The notes below the pieces were generated by a model. The model saw only the letters and a list, made by a program, of their open reading frames with translations, ran no database searches and was not told the DNA's origin. From Streptomyces sp. SID486 (GTDB lineage Bacteria; Actinomycetota; Actinomycetes; Streptomycetales; Streptomycetaceae), in assembly GCF_009865385.1 (NCBI RefSeq), contig NZ_WWJT01000070.1, forward strand, positions 1 to 47,160: 47,160 bases of DNA, in the 5' to 3' direction. Made by a program: the position numbers and the translations under genes. Of the stretch, positions 16,237 to 25,383 are shown piece after piece (position 1 is the first letter of the stretch; every line of letters begins with the position of its first letter).

Positions 16237-17736
16237 TCAGACGGCCGCCTGGCTCCTGGCCTCCTTCCACAGCCCCGGCAGCCGTGCCTCCACCTGCGCC
16301 GCCCGCGCCTCCTCCCTGGCGTGCAGCGCCCCGTAGGTGAACCCGTTCTCCCCCGCCGCGTGCGCCACCGCGGACAGCTCGCGCAGGGTGCGGCGGGCCA
16401 TGACGCTGTCCTGGTGCTCGCCGAGCAGTTTGGTCAGGGACTTCATGGACTTGGCCAGGGAACGGGCGGTGCCGCCGAGGGCGGGGACGGCGGCCTCGGC
16501 CGCGTACCGGGTGCGCTTGCCCTTCTTGCGGGCCTCGTGGAGGGCGACGTCGCGTTCCTCGCCGGGCGGCAGCTCCATGGCCTCGGTGACCAGGCGGGAC
16601 ACCTTGGCGAGGTCCTTGCGTACGGCCTTGGCGAGGACCTTCTCAGGCTTCCCGGCGGCCTTCTTCCGCAGCGGCGGGTCGGCGAGGAGGGCGTCCAGGG
16701 TGTCGAGCAGGGCCAGGTAGCGGGCCGAGTCCAGGATCGCGAGGAGATGGCCGCGGGCACTGCCGTGCCGGGCGCTCGCCCAGGTGGTGAACCGTTTGCT
16801 CACGGGCCCGTGGACCAGGGCGGGCGGGAGATCGCCGAGTGCGGTGGTCAGCCGCTCGGCCAGGACCTCCTGGTCGCGGTCGAGGCCCAGTTCGCCCGCA
16901 AGCCACTTCAGCTCGACGGCGATCGCGTCGGTGACGGCGGGGTCGAGGACCTTGCCGAAGGTGCGCAGGGTGCTGCGCAGGCGGCGGGTGGCCACGCGCA
17001 TCTGGTGGACGGCGTCCGGGACGTCCCGGCGGACCCCCGGGTCGTGTTCGAGGATCTTCTCGCGCTGCTCGCGCACGTAGGCGAGGACGTGGTCGCCGGC
17101 GGTCACCGGCTTCGCCCGCCGCCCGGATCCGTGCCGGGTGCCGCCGGTCTGCTCCAGCGCCCGGGCCAGCTTCGACGCCGACTTCGAGGGCCGCACGCCC
17201 GCCTTGCGCAGACGCTTGTCCACCCGGTCGAGGAGAGCCGGGTCGGCCTCGTCCGCCAGTTCCACCTCGATCTCCGTCCACTGGGCGCTGCCGCCCTTGC
17301 CGATGAGCCGGTCGGCGGTCACGGTGTCGACGCTCGCCTCGGCGAGCACGGCTCCGTCGGCGTCGACGAGGTGGCGTACGTCGCGGGCGGAGCGGAGCCG
17401 GACGACGGGGACCAGTTCGGCGCCGCGGACCCGGGAGCGGACCAGTGCGGCGATCTCGGCCGGGACCGTGTCGGAGAGCGGGCACCGGATCTCGTCGCGG
17501 ACTCCGGGGGCGACCGGGAACTTCAGGTGCCACCCGGCGTCGCTGCCGCCGGTGCGGCGGCGCAGGGTGAGGGACGCGGCGGTCAGGCGCTGGTCGGCGG
17601 TGTCGTAGTAGGTGGCGTCGAGTTCGACCAGGCCCATGTCGATCACGTCCGTCACCCCGCCGACGCCGGTCAGGTCGGGCAGCCCACTGTCATCGGATTC
17701 GTACTTGCGCTCGATCTCGCGTTTCGTGTCCGCCAT
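16237..17736 (-). CDS. CYTH and CHAD domain-containing protein
   Basis: 499 residues from an ATG. The N-terminal CYTH domain (~1-200) starts EIERKYE, the ExExK metal/triphosphate-binding signature, and has basic and acidic tunnel residues such as LRRRTGG and WTEIEVELADE. The C-terminal CHAD domain (~215-495) is helical and rich in conserved His/Arg/Lys, including VHQMRVATRRLRSTLRTF and LHEARKKGKRTRYAAEA. CYTH proteins hydrolyse triphosphates (inorganic triphosphatase, thiamine-triphosphatase, adenylate cyclase-like); CHAD domains bind polyphosphate. The fusion suggests an enzyme directed to polyphosphate or triphosphate in the cytoplasm. It lies between rodA and the radical SAM gene, with a 148-bp gap after rodA. 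Confidence 0.93.
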   Translation of the reverse strand: MADTKREIERKYESDDSGLPDLTGVGGVTDVIDMGLVELDATYYDTADQRLTAASLTLRRRTGGSDAGWHLKFPVAPGVRDEIRCPLSDTVPAEIAALVRSRVRGAELVPVVRLRSARDVRHLVDADGAVLAEASVDTVTADRLIGKGGSAQWTEIEVELADEADPALLDRVDKRLRKAGVRPSKSASKLARALEQTGGTRHGSGRRAKPVTAGDHVLAYVREQREKILEHDPGVRRDVPDAVHQMRVATRRLRSTLRTFGKVLDPAVTDAIAVELKWLAGELGLDRDQEVLAERLTTALGDLPPALVHGPVSKRFTTWASARHGSARGHLLAILDSARYLALLDTLDALLADPPLRKKAAGKPEKVLAKAVRKDLAKVSRLVTEAMELPPGEERDVALHEARKKGKRTRYAAEAAVPALGGTARSLAKSMKSLTKLLGEHQDSVMARRTLRELSAVAHAAGENGFTYGALHAREEARAAQVEARLPGLWKEARSQAAV

Positions 17737-17842
17737 GCCCCGAATCTAGTGCGACATGAGTCCGTACGGCAGGGTGCGCCACCACTTCCGGCCTGCCCGG
17801 CGATCCGGCCGGGCCCTCAGGGACGGTGTCCGGGGGTGGCCC

Positions 17843-17870
17843 CGGCCGCCCTCGCGTGGAGGGCCGGCCG
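17843..17870. terminator. GC-rich hairpin downstream of rodA
   Basis: CGGCCGCCCTC (17843-17853) pairs with GAGGGCCGGCCG (17859-17870) with one bulge around a short loop. It lies 15 bp past the rodA stop on the minus strand and could end the mre-rodA transcript before the CYTH/CHAD gene. Confidence 0.5.
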
Positions 17871-17884
17871 GAGCTTCGCGAGAC

Positions 17885-19081
17885 CTATGCCGACATCGGC
17901 CGCTGCACCTTGATCGACTGCAGGAGGCCGACGGCGACCCACACGGCGAACATGGAGGAGCCGCCGTACGACACGAAGGGCAGGGGCAGGCCGGTGACCG
18001 GCATGATGCCGAGGGTCATGCCGATGTTCTCGAAGGACTGGAAGGCGAACCAGGCGACGATGCCGGCGGCCACGATCGTCCCGTACAGCTCGGTCGAGTC
18101 GCGTGCTATCCGGCAGGCCCGCCACAGCAGGACCCCGAGCAGGAAGATGATCAGGCCCGCGCCGAGGAAGCCCAGCTCCTCGCCCGCGACGGTGAACACG
18201 AAGTCCGTCTGCTGCTCGGGCACGAACTGGCCGGTGGTCTGCGAGCCGTGGAACAGTCCGGCGCCGGTGAGGCCGCCGGAGCCGATGGCGATACGGGCCT
18301 GGTTGGTGTTGTAGCCGACGCCCGCCGGATCGAGGTCGGGGTTGGCGAAGGCCGCGAACCGGTTGATCTGGTACTCGTCCAGGATGTGCAGCTGCCAGAT
18401 GGCGATGCAGCCGATCACACCGGTGAGGAGCAGGCCGAAGACCCAGCGGTTGGAGGACCCGGAGGCGAGCAGCACGCCCAGGATGATCGCCACCATGGCG
18501 AGCACCGAGCCGAGGTCGGGCATGAGCAGCAGGATCAGGATGGGCACGGCGGCCAGGCACAGCGACTGGAACACGGTCCGGTGGTCGGGGTAGGGCTTGT
18601 CGCCCGCGTCGACCCGCGCGGCCAGCAGCATGGACATGCCGAGGATGATCGAGACCTTGAGGAACTCGGCGGGCTGGAGCGAGAAGCCGCCGATGACGAG
18701 CCAGTTGCGCTGGCCGTTGATCGTCGCGCCCAGCGGGGTGAGGACGACCAGGGCGAGGAGCACGGACAGGCCGTAGAGGATCGGCACGGCGTTGCGCAGG
18801 GCCCGGTGGCCGAGCCAGACCGTGGCGATCATCAGGGCGATGCCGATACCGAGGTTCATCAGGTGCCGGACCAGGAAGAAGTACGGGTCGCCCTGGTTCA
18901 GCTCGGTACGGTTGCGGGTCGCCGAGTACACCAGCAGCGAGCCCATCAGGGACAGCGCGGTGGCCGCGAGCAGTATCGGCCAGTCCAGCCGGCGGGTGAG
19001 CGAGTCCCGGGCGAAGAGCCTGGTCCAGCCGGCCCGCTCGGGGCCGTACCCGGAGACGGAGAAGCTGTTCGTGCCGGTCAT
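17885..19081 (-). CDS. rodA: RodA/FtsW-family peptidoglycan glycosyltransferase (SEDS)
   Basis: 398 residues with about ten membrane segments. SEDS features include INGQRNWLVIGGFSLQPAEFLKVSIIL (periplasmic loop and helix with the PAEFxK motif), LMPDLGSVLAMVAI (catalytic Asp region of the DxG motif) and FVPEQQTDFVFTVAGEELGFLG, then MPVTGLPLPFVSYGGSSM, the C-terminal family signature. SEDS proteins polymerise lipid II glycan strands and work with a class B PBP. The ATG overlaps the stop of the PBP2 gene by four bases (ATGA), so the two are translationally coupled. In S. coelicolor the orthologue (Sfr) acts in the spore wall synthesising complex with MreBCD and PBP2. Confidence 0.95.
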   Translation of the reverse strand: MTGTNSFSVSGYGPERAGWTRLFARDSLTRRLDWPILLAATALSLMGSLLVYSATRNRTELNQGDPYFFLVRHLMNLGIGIALMIATVWLGHRALRNAVPILYGLSVLLALVVLTPLGATINGQRNWLVIGGFSLQPAEFLKVSIILGMSMLLAARVDAGDKPYPDHRTVFQSLCLAAVPILILLLMPDLGSVLAMVAIILGVLLASGSSNRWVFGLLLTGVIGCIAIWQLHILDEYQINRFAAFANPDLDPAGVGYNTNQARIAIGSGGLTGAGLFHGSQTTGQFVPEQQTDFVFTVAGEELGFLGAGLIIFLLGVLLWRACRIARDSTELYGTIVAAGIVAWFAFQSFENIGMTLGIMPVTGLPLPFVSYGGSSMFAVWVAVGLLQSIKVQRPMSA

Positions 19082-21336
19082 GCGGGCATCCTCCGCCTTC
19101 CGCGCGGGCGCTGCCCGCGGCGCCTGCGGGTGTCGCGGTTGCCCGTGCCGGGCGAGGGCGTGGTGCCCGCGGGCTGCTGGTCGTCGCCGTTGGTGGGGTT
19201 GTCCTTCTGGGCGGCCTCGGCGTCCTTCCCCGGGTCGCCGGTGACCTTGGGGGCGGCGATGGTGCCGTCGGTGCGGACCTTGGGCAGCGTCTTCTGCGGC
19301 TCGGGCAGCATCGCCTTCTTGTCGTCGATGGAGCCGTCGCCCTGGACGCCGTAGAGCGCGCTGTAGATGTTGCGCACGGCCTCACCGGAGGCACCGGAAC
19401 CCGTACCGGCCTGGGCGATCGTCATGATCACCGTGTAGTCCTTGGAGTAGGTGGCCAGCCAGGAGGTGGTCTGCTTGCCGTAGACCTCGGCCGTACCGGT
19501 CTTGGCGTGCAGCGGGATCTTGTCCTGGGGCCAGCCGCCGAACTTCCAGGCGGCGGTACCGCGGGTGATGACGCCCGCGAAGGCGTCGTCCATGCCCTTG
19601 AGGGTGGCCTGGCTGACCGGCAGCCTGCCGCGCTTCTTCGGCTTGATCGGCGTGACGGTCCTGCCGTCCGGGCTGATGATCGCCTTGCCGATGGTGGGCT
19701 GGTACATCGTGCCGCCGTTGGCGACGGCGCCGTAGATCACCGCCTCCTGGATCGGGGTGACGAGGGTGTCACCCTGGCCGATGGAGTAGTTGATCGAGTC
19801 GCCCTCGCGCATCTTGTTGCCTTCGAGGCAGTTCTCGTAGGCGATCTTCTCGACGTACGAGCCGTCCTTCTTGCCGGTCCTGCACCAGGCGTCCTTGTTG
19901 GCCTTCCAGTAGTCCAGCTTCCACTGGCGGTCGGGGACCCGGCCGGTGACCTCGTTGGGCAGGTCGAGGCCGGTCTCCTTGCCGAGGCCGAACTGGTGGG
20001 CGGCCTTGTAGAAGTAGTCCTTCGGCTGGCCCTTCTTGGGGTTGATGCCGCCGTCCCGCTTCCACTCCTTGTCGGCGAGGCCGTAGAAGACGGTGTCGCA
20101 GGAGACCTCGAGGGCGCGGCCGAGGGAGATGGGGCCGAAGTTCTCGCCCTCGAAGTTCTTGAAGACCTGGCTGCCCACCGAGTAGGAGCTGGTGCAGGGG
20201 TAGCGGCCGTCGAAGGGGTAGCCGGCCTCGACCGCGGCGGCCGTGGAGACCACCTTGAACGTCGAGCCGGGCGCCGCCTGACCCTGTATGGCCCGGTTCA
20301 GCAGCGGATAGTCGGAGTTCTTGCCGGTGAGGGCCGTGTAGTCCTTGGCGGAGATGCCGCCGACCCAGACGTTCGGGTCGTACGTCGGCGCGGAGGCCAT
20401 CGCGACGACCCGGCCGGTCTTGGCCTCCATCACGACGACGGCACCGGAGTCGGCCTTGTAGTTCGTGCCGGTGATCTTGTCGTACTGCTGGCGGGCGACC
20501 TTCATCGCCTTGTTCAGTTCGTACTCCGCGACCCGCTGGACGCGGGAGTCGATGCTGGTGACCAGGTTCGAACCGGGCTCGGCCGCGTCCGACTTGGCCT
20601 TGCCGATGACCCGGCCGAGGTTGTCGACCTCGTAGCGGGTGACGCCGGCCTTGCCGCGCAGCATCCTGTCGTACGTCCGCTCCAGGCCGGAGCGGCCGAC
20701 CATGTCCGAGCGCAGGTACGGCGAGTCGGTGTCCTTGGCCTGCTGGATCTCGTCGTCGGTGACGGGCGAGAGGTAGCCGAGGACCTGCGCGGTGTTGGAC
20801 TTGCCGGGGCCGGGGTAGCGGCGGACGGCCTCGGGCTCGGCGGTGATGCCGGGGAAGTCCTCGGACCGCTCACGGATCTGCAGGGCCTGCTTGGCCGTGG
20901 CCTCGTCGGTGATGGGGATCGGCTGGTAGGGCGAGCCGTTCCAGCAGGGCTGGGGGGTCTCGGCGTCGCAGAGCCGGACCTTCTGCTCGACCTCCGTGGG
21001 GCTCATGCCGAGGACACCGGCGAGCTTGGCGAGGACGGCCTTGCCGTCGTCCTTCTGCTTCAGCAGGTCGGTGCGGGAGGCGGAGACCACCAGGCGGGTC
21101 TCGTTGTCCGCGAGGGGCACGCCGCGGGCGTCCAGGATGTCGCCGCGCACGGCGGGGTCGACCACCTGCTGGACGTGGTTGCCGGAGGCCTCCCGCTGGT
21201 ACTCGGCGCCCTCGCGGATCTGGAGGTACCAGAGCCGGCCGCCGAGCGTGCCGAGGAGGGAGAGTACGAGAATCTGGATCACGACGAGCCGGATCTGGAC
21301 CCGTGGGGTCCGACCGGTCTCGGGGATGTTGGTCAC
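19078..21336 (-). CDS. mrdA: Class B penicillin-binding protein 2 (transpeptidase)
   Basis: 752 residues from a GTG with GGGAGG upstream. One N-terminal membrane anchor (~14-38, QIRLVVIQILVLSLLGTLGG) precedes the PBP dimerisation region and the transpeptidase domain. Active-site motifs are S358-T-F-K361 in QAAPGSTFKVVS, SCD at 412-414 (SxD/N motif) and KTGT at 612-615. The C-terminus after about 690 is a low-complexity Lys/Asp/Pro/Gly/Arg tail (ending RGRRRMPA), probably periplasmic and disordered. It cross-links peptidoglycan in the elongation/spore-wall complex with RodA (4-bp overlap) and MreCD. It follows mreD after 146 bp. The transcript probably starts at or before mreC. Confidence 0.95.
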   Translation of the reverse strand: MTNIPETGRTPRVQIRLVVIQILVLSLLGTLGGRLWYLQIREGAEYQREASGNHVQQVVDPAVRGDILDARGVPLADNETRLVVSASRTDLLKQKDDGKAVLAKLAGVLGMSPTEVEQKVRLCDAETPQPCWNGSPYQPIPITDEATAKQALQIRERSEDFPGITAEPEAVRRYPGPGKSNTAQVLGYLSPVTDDEIQQAKDTDSPYLRSDMVGRSGLERTYDRMLRGKAGVTRYEVDNLGRVIGKAKSDAAEPGSNLVTSIDSRVQRVAEYELNKAMKVARQQYDKITGTNYKADSGAVVVMEAKTGRVVAMASAPTYDPNVWVGGISAKDYTALTGKNSDYPLLNRAIQGQAAPGSTFKVVSTAAAVEAGYPFDGRYPCTSSYSVGSQVFKNFEGENFGPISLGRALEVSCDTVFYGLADKEWKRDGGINPKKGQPKDYFYKAAHQFGLGKETGLDLPNEVTGRVPDRQWKLDYWKANKDAWCRTGKKDGSYVEKIAYENCLEGNKMREGDSINYSIGQGDTLVTPIQEAVIYGAVANGGTMYQPTIGKAIISPDGRTVTPIKPKKRGRLPVSQATLKGMDDAFAGVITRGTAAWKFGGWPQDKIPLHAKTGTAEVYGKQTTSWLATYSKDYTVIMTIAQAGTGSGASGEAVRNIYSALYGVQGDGSIDDKKAMLPEPQKTLPKVRTDGTIAAPKVTGDPGKDAEAAQKDNPTNGDDQQPAGTTPSPGTGNRDTRRRRGQRPRGRRRMPA

Positions 21337-21482
21337 TGCGGCTGCCTCCCCCTCTCAGTGCACGGACGTCTGCGCGCGAAGCACGTGTGTGCGAACCTGC
21401 CGCACGCGTACGAATGATGAACGACCAGCCTGTGAGCCCGCGTTCCGCCCCTGCCGACCCGTTCGGGTGAACTCCCCGGCCC

Positions 21483-22163
21483 TCACAGCCGCTTGACCCC
21501 CTTGATGCGGCCCGCCCCCCGGGCGGAGCGGGAGCGGGCCTTGGTCTTCAGGGCGCCGAGGCCGCCGCGCTGGCCGCCGATGCGCAGGCCGGTGCCGGAG
21601 GAGAGCCAGCCGGAGGAGATGTCACCGGCCTTGGCCGCGGGCCCGGTCTCGGTGAGCGGGTCGTTGTCGGCGCGGCGCGCCAGCCACATGACGCCGGGCA
21701 CCACGAACGGGGCGAGCAGCAGGTCGTACAGGGCTGCCGAGATCAGCAGGCTGGTCAGGCCGACGTGCCGGGCGGCGGTGTCGCCGACCAGGGCGCCCAC
21801 GCCGGCGTACAGCAGGGTGGAGCCGACGGCGGCGGCGACCACGACCGCCATGGGGCCCGTCGCCGACTTCAGCCGGCCGTTCTCCGGCCGGATGAGCCCG
21901 GCGAAGTAGCCGGTGACGCACAGGACGAGGGCGTAGCGCCCGGCCGCGTGGTCGGCGGGCGGGGCCAGGTCGGCGAGCAGGCCGGCGCCGAAACCGACGA
22001 GGGCGCCGCCGACATGGCCGTACACCATGGCCAGGCCGAGGACGGTGAGCAGCAGCAGGTCGGGCACCGCGCCCGGCAGGTGCAGCCGGGCCAGGACGCT
22101 GACCTGGATCACCAGGGCCACGACGACCAGCGCACTGGAGAGCAGGATCCGGTTGACACGCAT
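21483..22163 (-). CDS. mreD: Rod shape-determining membrane protein MreD
   Basis: 226 residues. It starts MRVNRILLSSALVVVALVIQVSVLARL and has about five to six hydrophobic segments (VPDLLLLTVLGLAMVYG, GALVGFGAGLLADL, ALVLCVTGYFAGLI, GPMAVVVAAAVGSTLLYAGV, LISAALYDLLLAPFVVPG). The PDLLLL and GFGxGLLxDL motifs are typical of MreD. The C-terminal ~60 residues are basic and soluble (ending RIKGVKRL), longer than in E. coli but usual for actinomycetes. MreD links MreC to the PBP2-RodA synthase in the membrane. It lies 12 bp after mreC in the same operon. Confidence 0.93.
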   Translation of the reverse strand: MRVNRILLSSALVVVALVIQVSVLARLHLPGAVPDLLLLTVLGLAMVYGHVGGALVGFGAGLLADLAPPADHAAGRYALVLCVTGYFAGLIRPENGRLKSATGPMAVVVAAAVGSTLLYAGVGALVGDTAARHVGLTSLLISAALYDLLLAPFVVPGVMWLARRADNDPLTETGPAAKAGDISSGWLSSGTGLRIGGQRGGLGALKTKARSRSARGAGRIKGVKRL

Positions 22164-22175
22164 GGGATTCAGCTC

Positions 22176-23114
22176 CTACTGCTGCTCGTCGGTGCCGGAG
22201 GCGCCGGCCGAGGGGGTGACCGTGACGGTCACCGTCGGCGTGGGGACCGGCTTGGGCTTGGTCGGGAGCACGGTGTCCCTCGGGTCCTTCTCCGGGGCCC
22301 GCACGACCACGCCGACGACGTCGAGCTTGGTGAAGCTGACGTACGGGGTGACGTAGAGGGTGCGGGTGAGGCCGCCGCCGGAGGGGTCGACGCGGGAGAC
22401 CACGCCGACCGGCACGCCGGGCACGAACGGCCGGTCGGCCTGGGAGCCGAAGGTGACGAGCCGGTCGCCCTTCTTCACCTCCGCCTTGCCGTTGAGCAGC
22501 TCGACCCGCAGCGGGCGGTCGCCCTGTCCGGAGGCGAAGCCGAGTTCGTCGTCGCCCTCCATGCGGGTGCCGACGGTGAAGTCGGGGTCGTTGGCGAGCA
22601 GCACGGTGGCGGTGCCGGGGCCGACGGTGGTGACGCGGCCGACGAGGCCGTCGCCGTTGAGCACGGTCATGTCCCGCTTGATGCCGTCGTCGGCGCCGGC
22701 GTCGATGGTGATGGTCCAGGAGAAGCCCTGGGCCGACCCTATGGCGATGACCTGGGCGCCCTTGATGCCGTACTGCCCCTTGCCGGCCACCTTCAGCAGC
22801 TTGTCGAGCTGCGCCAGGCGGCTGCGGTTGCGGTCGTCGCTGCCGAGCTTGGCCTTGAGGGCCGCGTTCTCCTTCTCCAGCGCGGCGAGCCGGTCGTGCC
22901 GGCTGCCCGAGTCGCGGATCGCGGAGACGGCGTTGCCGACCGGGTCGACCGCGGAGCTCAGCCCGTCCTCGACCGGGCCGAACGCCGCTGCCGCGGCGTG
23001 CCGGGCACCGTCGACCGGGGAGTTCCGGCCTCCGCGGATGTCCACCGTGATCAGCGCGAACGCGATGGCGATCAGCAGGACCAGGAGCAGCCGGCTCTCT
23101 TTCGTGTCCCTCAC
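22176..23114 (-). CDS. mreC: Rod shape-determining protein MreC
   Basis: 312 residues from the GTG at 23114 (MRDTKESRLLLVLLIAIAF), matching the conserved Streptomyces N-terminus; the frame is open to about 23186, but that extension looks non-coding. A single N-terminal transmembrane helix (~8-25) is followed by a coiled coil (HDRLAALEKENAALKAKLGSDDRNRSRLAQLDKLL) and the beta-barrel MreC domain (YGIKGAQVIAIGSAQGFSWTITIDAGADDGIKRDMTVLNGDGLVGRV). The C-terminus is a Pro/Thr/Val tail. MreC is the extracytoplasmic scaffold that activates PBP2-RodA. It is separated from mreB by 166 bp with a strong hairpin, so mreC may have its own promoter or be expressed by read-through. Confidence 0.94.
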   Translation of the reverse strand: MRDTKESRLLLVLLIAIAFALITVDIRGGRNSPVDGARHAAAAAFGPVEDGLSSAVDPVGNAVSAIRDSGSRHDRLAALEKENAALKAKLGSDDRNRSRLAQLDKLLKVAGKGQYGIKGAQVIAIGSAQGFSWTITIDAGADDGIKRDMTVLNGDGLVGRVTTVGPGTATVLLANDPDFTVGTRMEGDDELGFASGQGDRPLRVELLNGKAEVKKGDRLVTFGSQADRPFVPGVPVGVVSRVDPSGGGLTRTLYVTPYVSFTKLDVVGVVVRAPEKDPRDTVLPTKPKPVPTPTVTVTVTPSAGASGTDEQQ

Positions 23115-23230
23115 GTGCGGCGGCCGTGCCCTTCCTCTAAGTAGGAATTCGGGGGTCCCTGGAGAACGCGGAATGGTGCGGCGCACACCAAGAGGCCCAT
23201 TCGGGGGAGCTTATGCCTCTATATCAACGA

Positions 23231-23266
23231 TCCGCCGCACGAGAGGAGAACGTCTCGTACGGCGGA
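23231..23266 (-). terminator. Strong hairpin between mreB and mreC
   Basis: The 14-bp arms at 23231-23244 and 23253-23266 pair with one mismatch around an 8-nt loop. On the minus strand the hairpin begins 15 nt after the mreB stop and is followed by a locally T-rich stretch, unusual in this DNA. It probably terminates or attenuates the mreB transcript, lowering mreCD-PBP2-rodA expression relative to mreB. Confidence 0.75.
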
Positions 23267-23280
23267 ATCGAAGAGTTACG

Positions 23281-24300
23281 TCATCTGCGCGGCTGGGCGT
23301 CCAGCACCTGCTGCAACGCCTCGAACTCCTCGACGCATTTACCGGAGCCGAGCGCGACGCTGTCCAGCGGGTCCTCGGCGATGTGGATCGGCATGCCGGT
23401 CTCCCGCCGCAGCCGCTCGTCGAGGCCGCGCAGCAGGGCTCCGCCGCCGGTCAGAACGATTCCGCGGTCCATGATGTCGCCGGACAGCTCCGGCGGGCAC
23501 TTGTCGAGGGTGGTCTTCACCGCGTCCACGATCGCGTTGACCGGCTCCTCGATCGCCTTGCGGACCTCGGCCGCCGAGATGACGACGGTCTTCGGCAGCC
23601 CGGACACCAGGTCCCGGCCGCGGACCTCGGTGTGCTCGTCGGTGTCGAGGTCGTACGCCGAACCGATCGTGATCTTGATCTGTTCGGCCGTGCGCTCGCC
23701 CAGCAGAAGGCTGTACTCCTTCTTGATGTACTGGATGATCGCGTTGTCCAGTTCGTCGCCGGCGACGCGGATGGACTGGGCGGTGACGATGCCGCCGAGG
23801 GAGATGACCGCGACCTCCGTGGTGCCGCCGCCGATGTCCACCACCATGTTGCCCGTGGCCTCGTGGACCGGCAGGCCGGAGCCGATGGCCGCGGCCATGG
23901 GCTCCTCGATGATGTGCACCTGGCGGGCGCCGGCCTGGGAGGACGCCTCGATGACCGCGCGGCGCTCGACGCCCGTGATACCCGAGGGCACACAGACGAC
24001 GACCCGCGGCCGGGCCAGGTACCGCCGCTTGTGGATCTTCAGGATGAAGTAGCGGAGCATCCGCTCGGTGATCTCGAAGTCGGCGATCACGCCGTCCTTC
24101 AGCGGGCGGACGGCCACGATGTTGCCCGGCGTCCGGCCGATCATCTTCTTCGCTTCGGCGCCGACCGCGAGGATCCCACCCGTGTTGGTGTTGATCGCCA
24201 CGACGGACGGCTCGTTCAGGACGATTCCGCGACCCCTGACGTACACCAGCGTGTTGGCGGTCCCGAGGTCGACAGCCATGTCACGGCCGATGAACGACAT
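23281..24300 (-). CDS. mreB: Actin-like rod shape-determining protein MreB
   Basis: 339 residues starting [20 protein letters not shown]. The second of two nearby in-frame starts is chosen (ATG at 24300) because it matches the conserved N-terminus and has GGGGA just upstream. Actin-fold nucleotide motifs are present: phosphate-1 [15 protein letters not shown], phosphate-2 [20 protein letters not shown] and adenosine [10 protein letters not shown]. MreB polymerises under the membrane; in Streptomyces it is needed for spore wall integrity and not for vegetative tip growth. It is the first gene of the cell-shape locus. The 230 bp upstream (24301-24530) should hold its promoters, but none can be assigned with confidence. 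Confidence 0.97.
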   Translation of the reverse strand: MSFIGRDMAVDLGTANTLVYVRGRGIVLNEPSVVAINTNTGGILAVGAEAKKMIGRTPGNIVAVRPLKDGVIADFEITERMLRYFILKIHKRRYLARPRVVVCVPSGITGVERRAVIEASSQAGARQVHIIEEPMAAAIGSGLPVHEATGNMVVDIGGGTTEVAVISLGGIVTAQSIRVAGDELDNAIIQYIKKEYSLLLGERTAEQIKITIGSAYDLDTDEHTEVRGRDLVSGLPKTVVISAAEVRKAIEEPVNAIVDAVKTTLDKCPPELSGDIMDRGIVLTGGGALLRGLDERLRRETGMPIHIAEDPLDSVALGSGKCVEEFEALQQVLDAQPRR

Positions 24301-24530
24301 TGAGTTCCCCATCCGGATTCATCTGGCTTTCCTGAGTATGTGAGGGCATATCAGGTCGGCGAGGCGGGTGCTGTGACGTGAAGGCTTCCATCGTAAACGC
24401 GCCTGCACGAACACTGCGCGAGGGTCTCCGCCATTGTCACCAGATGGCGTGCCGCCCCGCTTGTGGAGACGGGCGTTCGGGGACGCTCGTTCCCTCGATC
24501 GCCGGTACTCGTGCCGGAGATGTCCGGACC

Positions 24531-24944
24531 CTACGCGCGGCCCGGGAAGAAGATCTTCACCTCGCGCTCGGCGGACTCCTCGGAGTCGGAGGCGTGGATC
24601 AGGTTCTCGCGCACGATCACACCGTAGTCGCCGCGGATCGAACCCGGCGCGGCGGCGATCGGGTCGGTCGGGCCGGCCAGCTGGCGCACGCCCTCGATGA
24701 CCCGCTCGCCCTCCACGATCAGCGCGACGACGGGACCCGAGGACATGAACTCGACCAGCGGCTCGTAGAACGGCTTGCCGACGTGCTCGGCGTAGTGCTG
24801 CTCCAGCGTGGCCCGCTCCAGGGTGCGCAGCTCCAGCGCGGTGACCTGCCAGCCCGCCTTGCGCTCGATGCGGCTGATGATCTCGCCGGTCAGGCCACGA
24901 CGGACGGCGTCGGGCTTGAGAAGGACGAGGGTGCGCTGGCTCAC
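24531..24944 (-). CDS. ndk: Nucleoside diphosphate kinase
   Basis: 137 residues, the usual bacterial length. The GTG start at 24944 has AAGGAG at good spacing. The motifs are TLVLLKPDAVRRGL at the N-terminus and NLIHASDSEESAEREVKIFF at the C-terminus, with the phospho-accepting His117 in NxIHxSD. It transfers the gamma-phosphate of ATP to NDPs and balances cytoplasmic NTP and dNTP pools. It sits between the DUF4233 gene (66 bp upstream) and mreB and may be the last gene of a valS-folC-DUF4233-ndk group. Confidence 0.97.
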   Translation of the reverse strand: MSQRTLVLLKPDAVRRGLTGEIISRIERKAGWQVTALELRTLERATLEQHYAEHVGKPFYEPLVEFMSSGPVVALIVEGERVIEGVRQLAGPTDPIAAAPGSIRGDYGVIVRENLIHASDSEESAEREVKIFFPGRA

Positions 24945-25010
24945 GGGAGGCTCCTTACGCGACGTGCGGGGTGCGGTGGCACGAGGTTACAGGGCGTGTC
25001 GGGGCACCTG

Positions 25011-25373
25011 TCACGCAGCGTCAGGCGTGGAGGTGGACGACTGGGCCCGGGCCGCGAATCTCGCCTTCGCCTCGTCCACCTTCCTCCCGAAGTGCACCGA
25101 TGCCCACCACAGGGCGGCGAACACCGCGCCCATGAAATACATGGTCGGGACGAAGACCCCGGAGGCGATCAGGGCGAGCTGCAGGGCCCAGCCGAGGGCC
25201 ACCCCGCCGGGGCGGGTGACCATGCCGCACAGCAGCACGCACAACAGCATGGCGATACCGCTGACCAGCCACACCGTCGAGGTGGACAGGTCCGGGTCCT
25301 TCATGGCGACGAGGCCGGCGAAGCCGATGACGAAGAACTCGCCGATCAGGGTCGATGCACAGAGCGTACGCAT
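25011..25373 (-). CDS. DUF4233 family small membrane protein
   Basis: 120 residues from an ATG at 25373, 10 bp after the folC stop. It starts MRTLCASTLIGEFFVIGFAGLVAM and has four hydrophobic segments (first helix; VWLVSGIAMLLCVLLCGMV; ALGWALQLALIASGVFVP; MYFMGAVFAALWWASVHFG), then a charged tail. The family is actinobacterial, typically encoded right after folC, with unknown function. The close spacing suggests coupling with folC. No ribosome-binding site better than a weak AAGGG is seen. Confidence 0.88.
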   Translation of the reverse strand: MRTLCASTLIGEFFVIGFAGLVAMKDPDLSTSTVWLVSGIAMLLCVLLCGMVTRPGGVALGWALQLALIASGVFVPTMYFMGAVFAALWWASVHFGRKVDEAKARFAARAQSSTSTPDAA

Positions 25374-25383
25374 GTCGGAAGTC

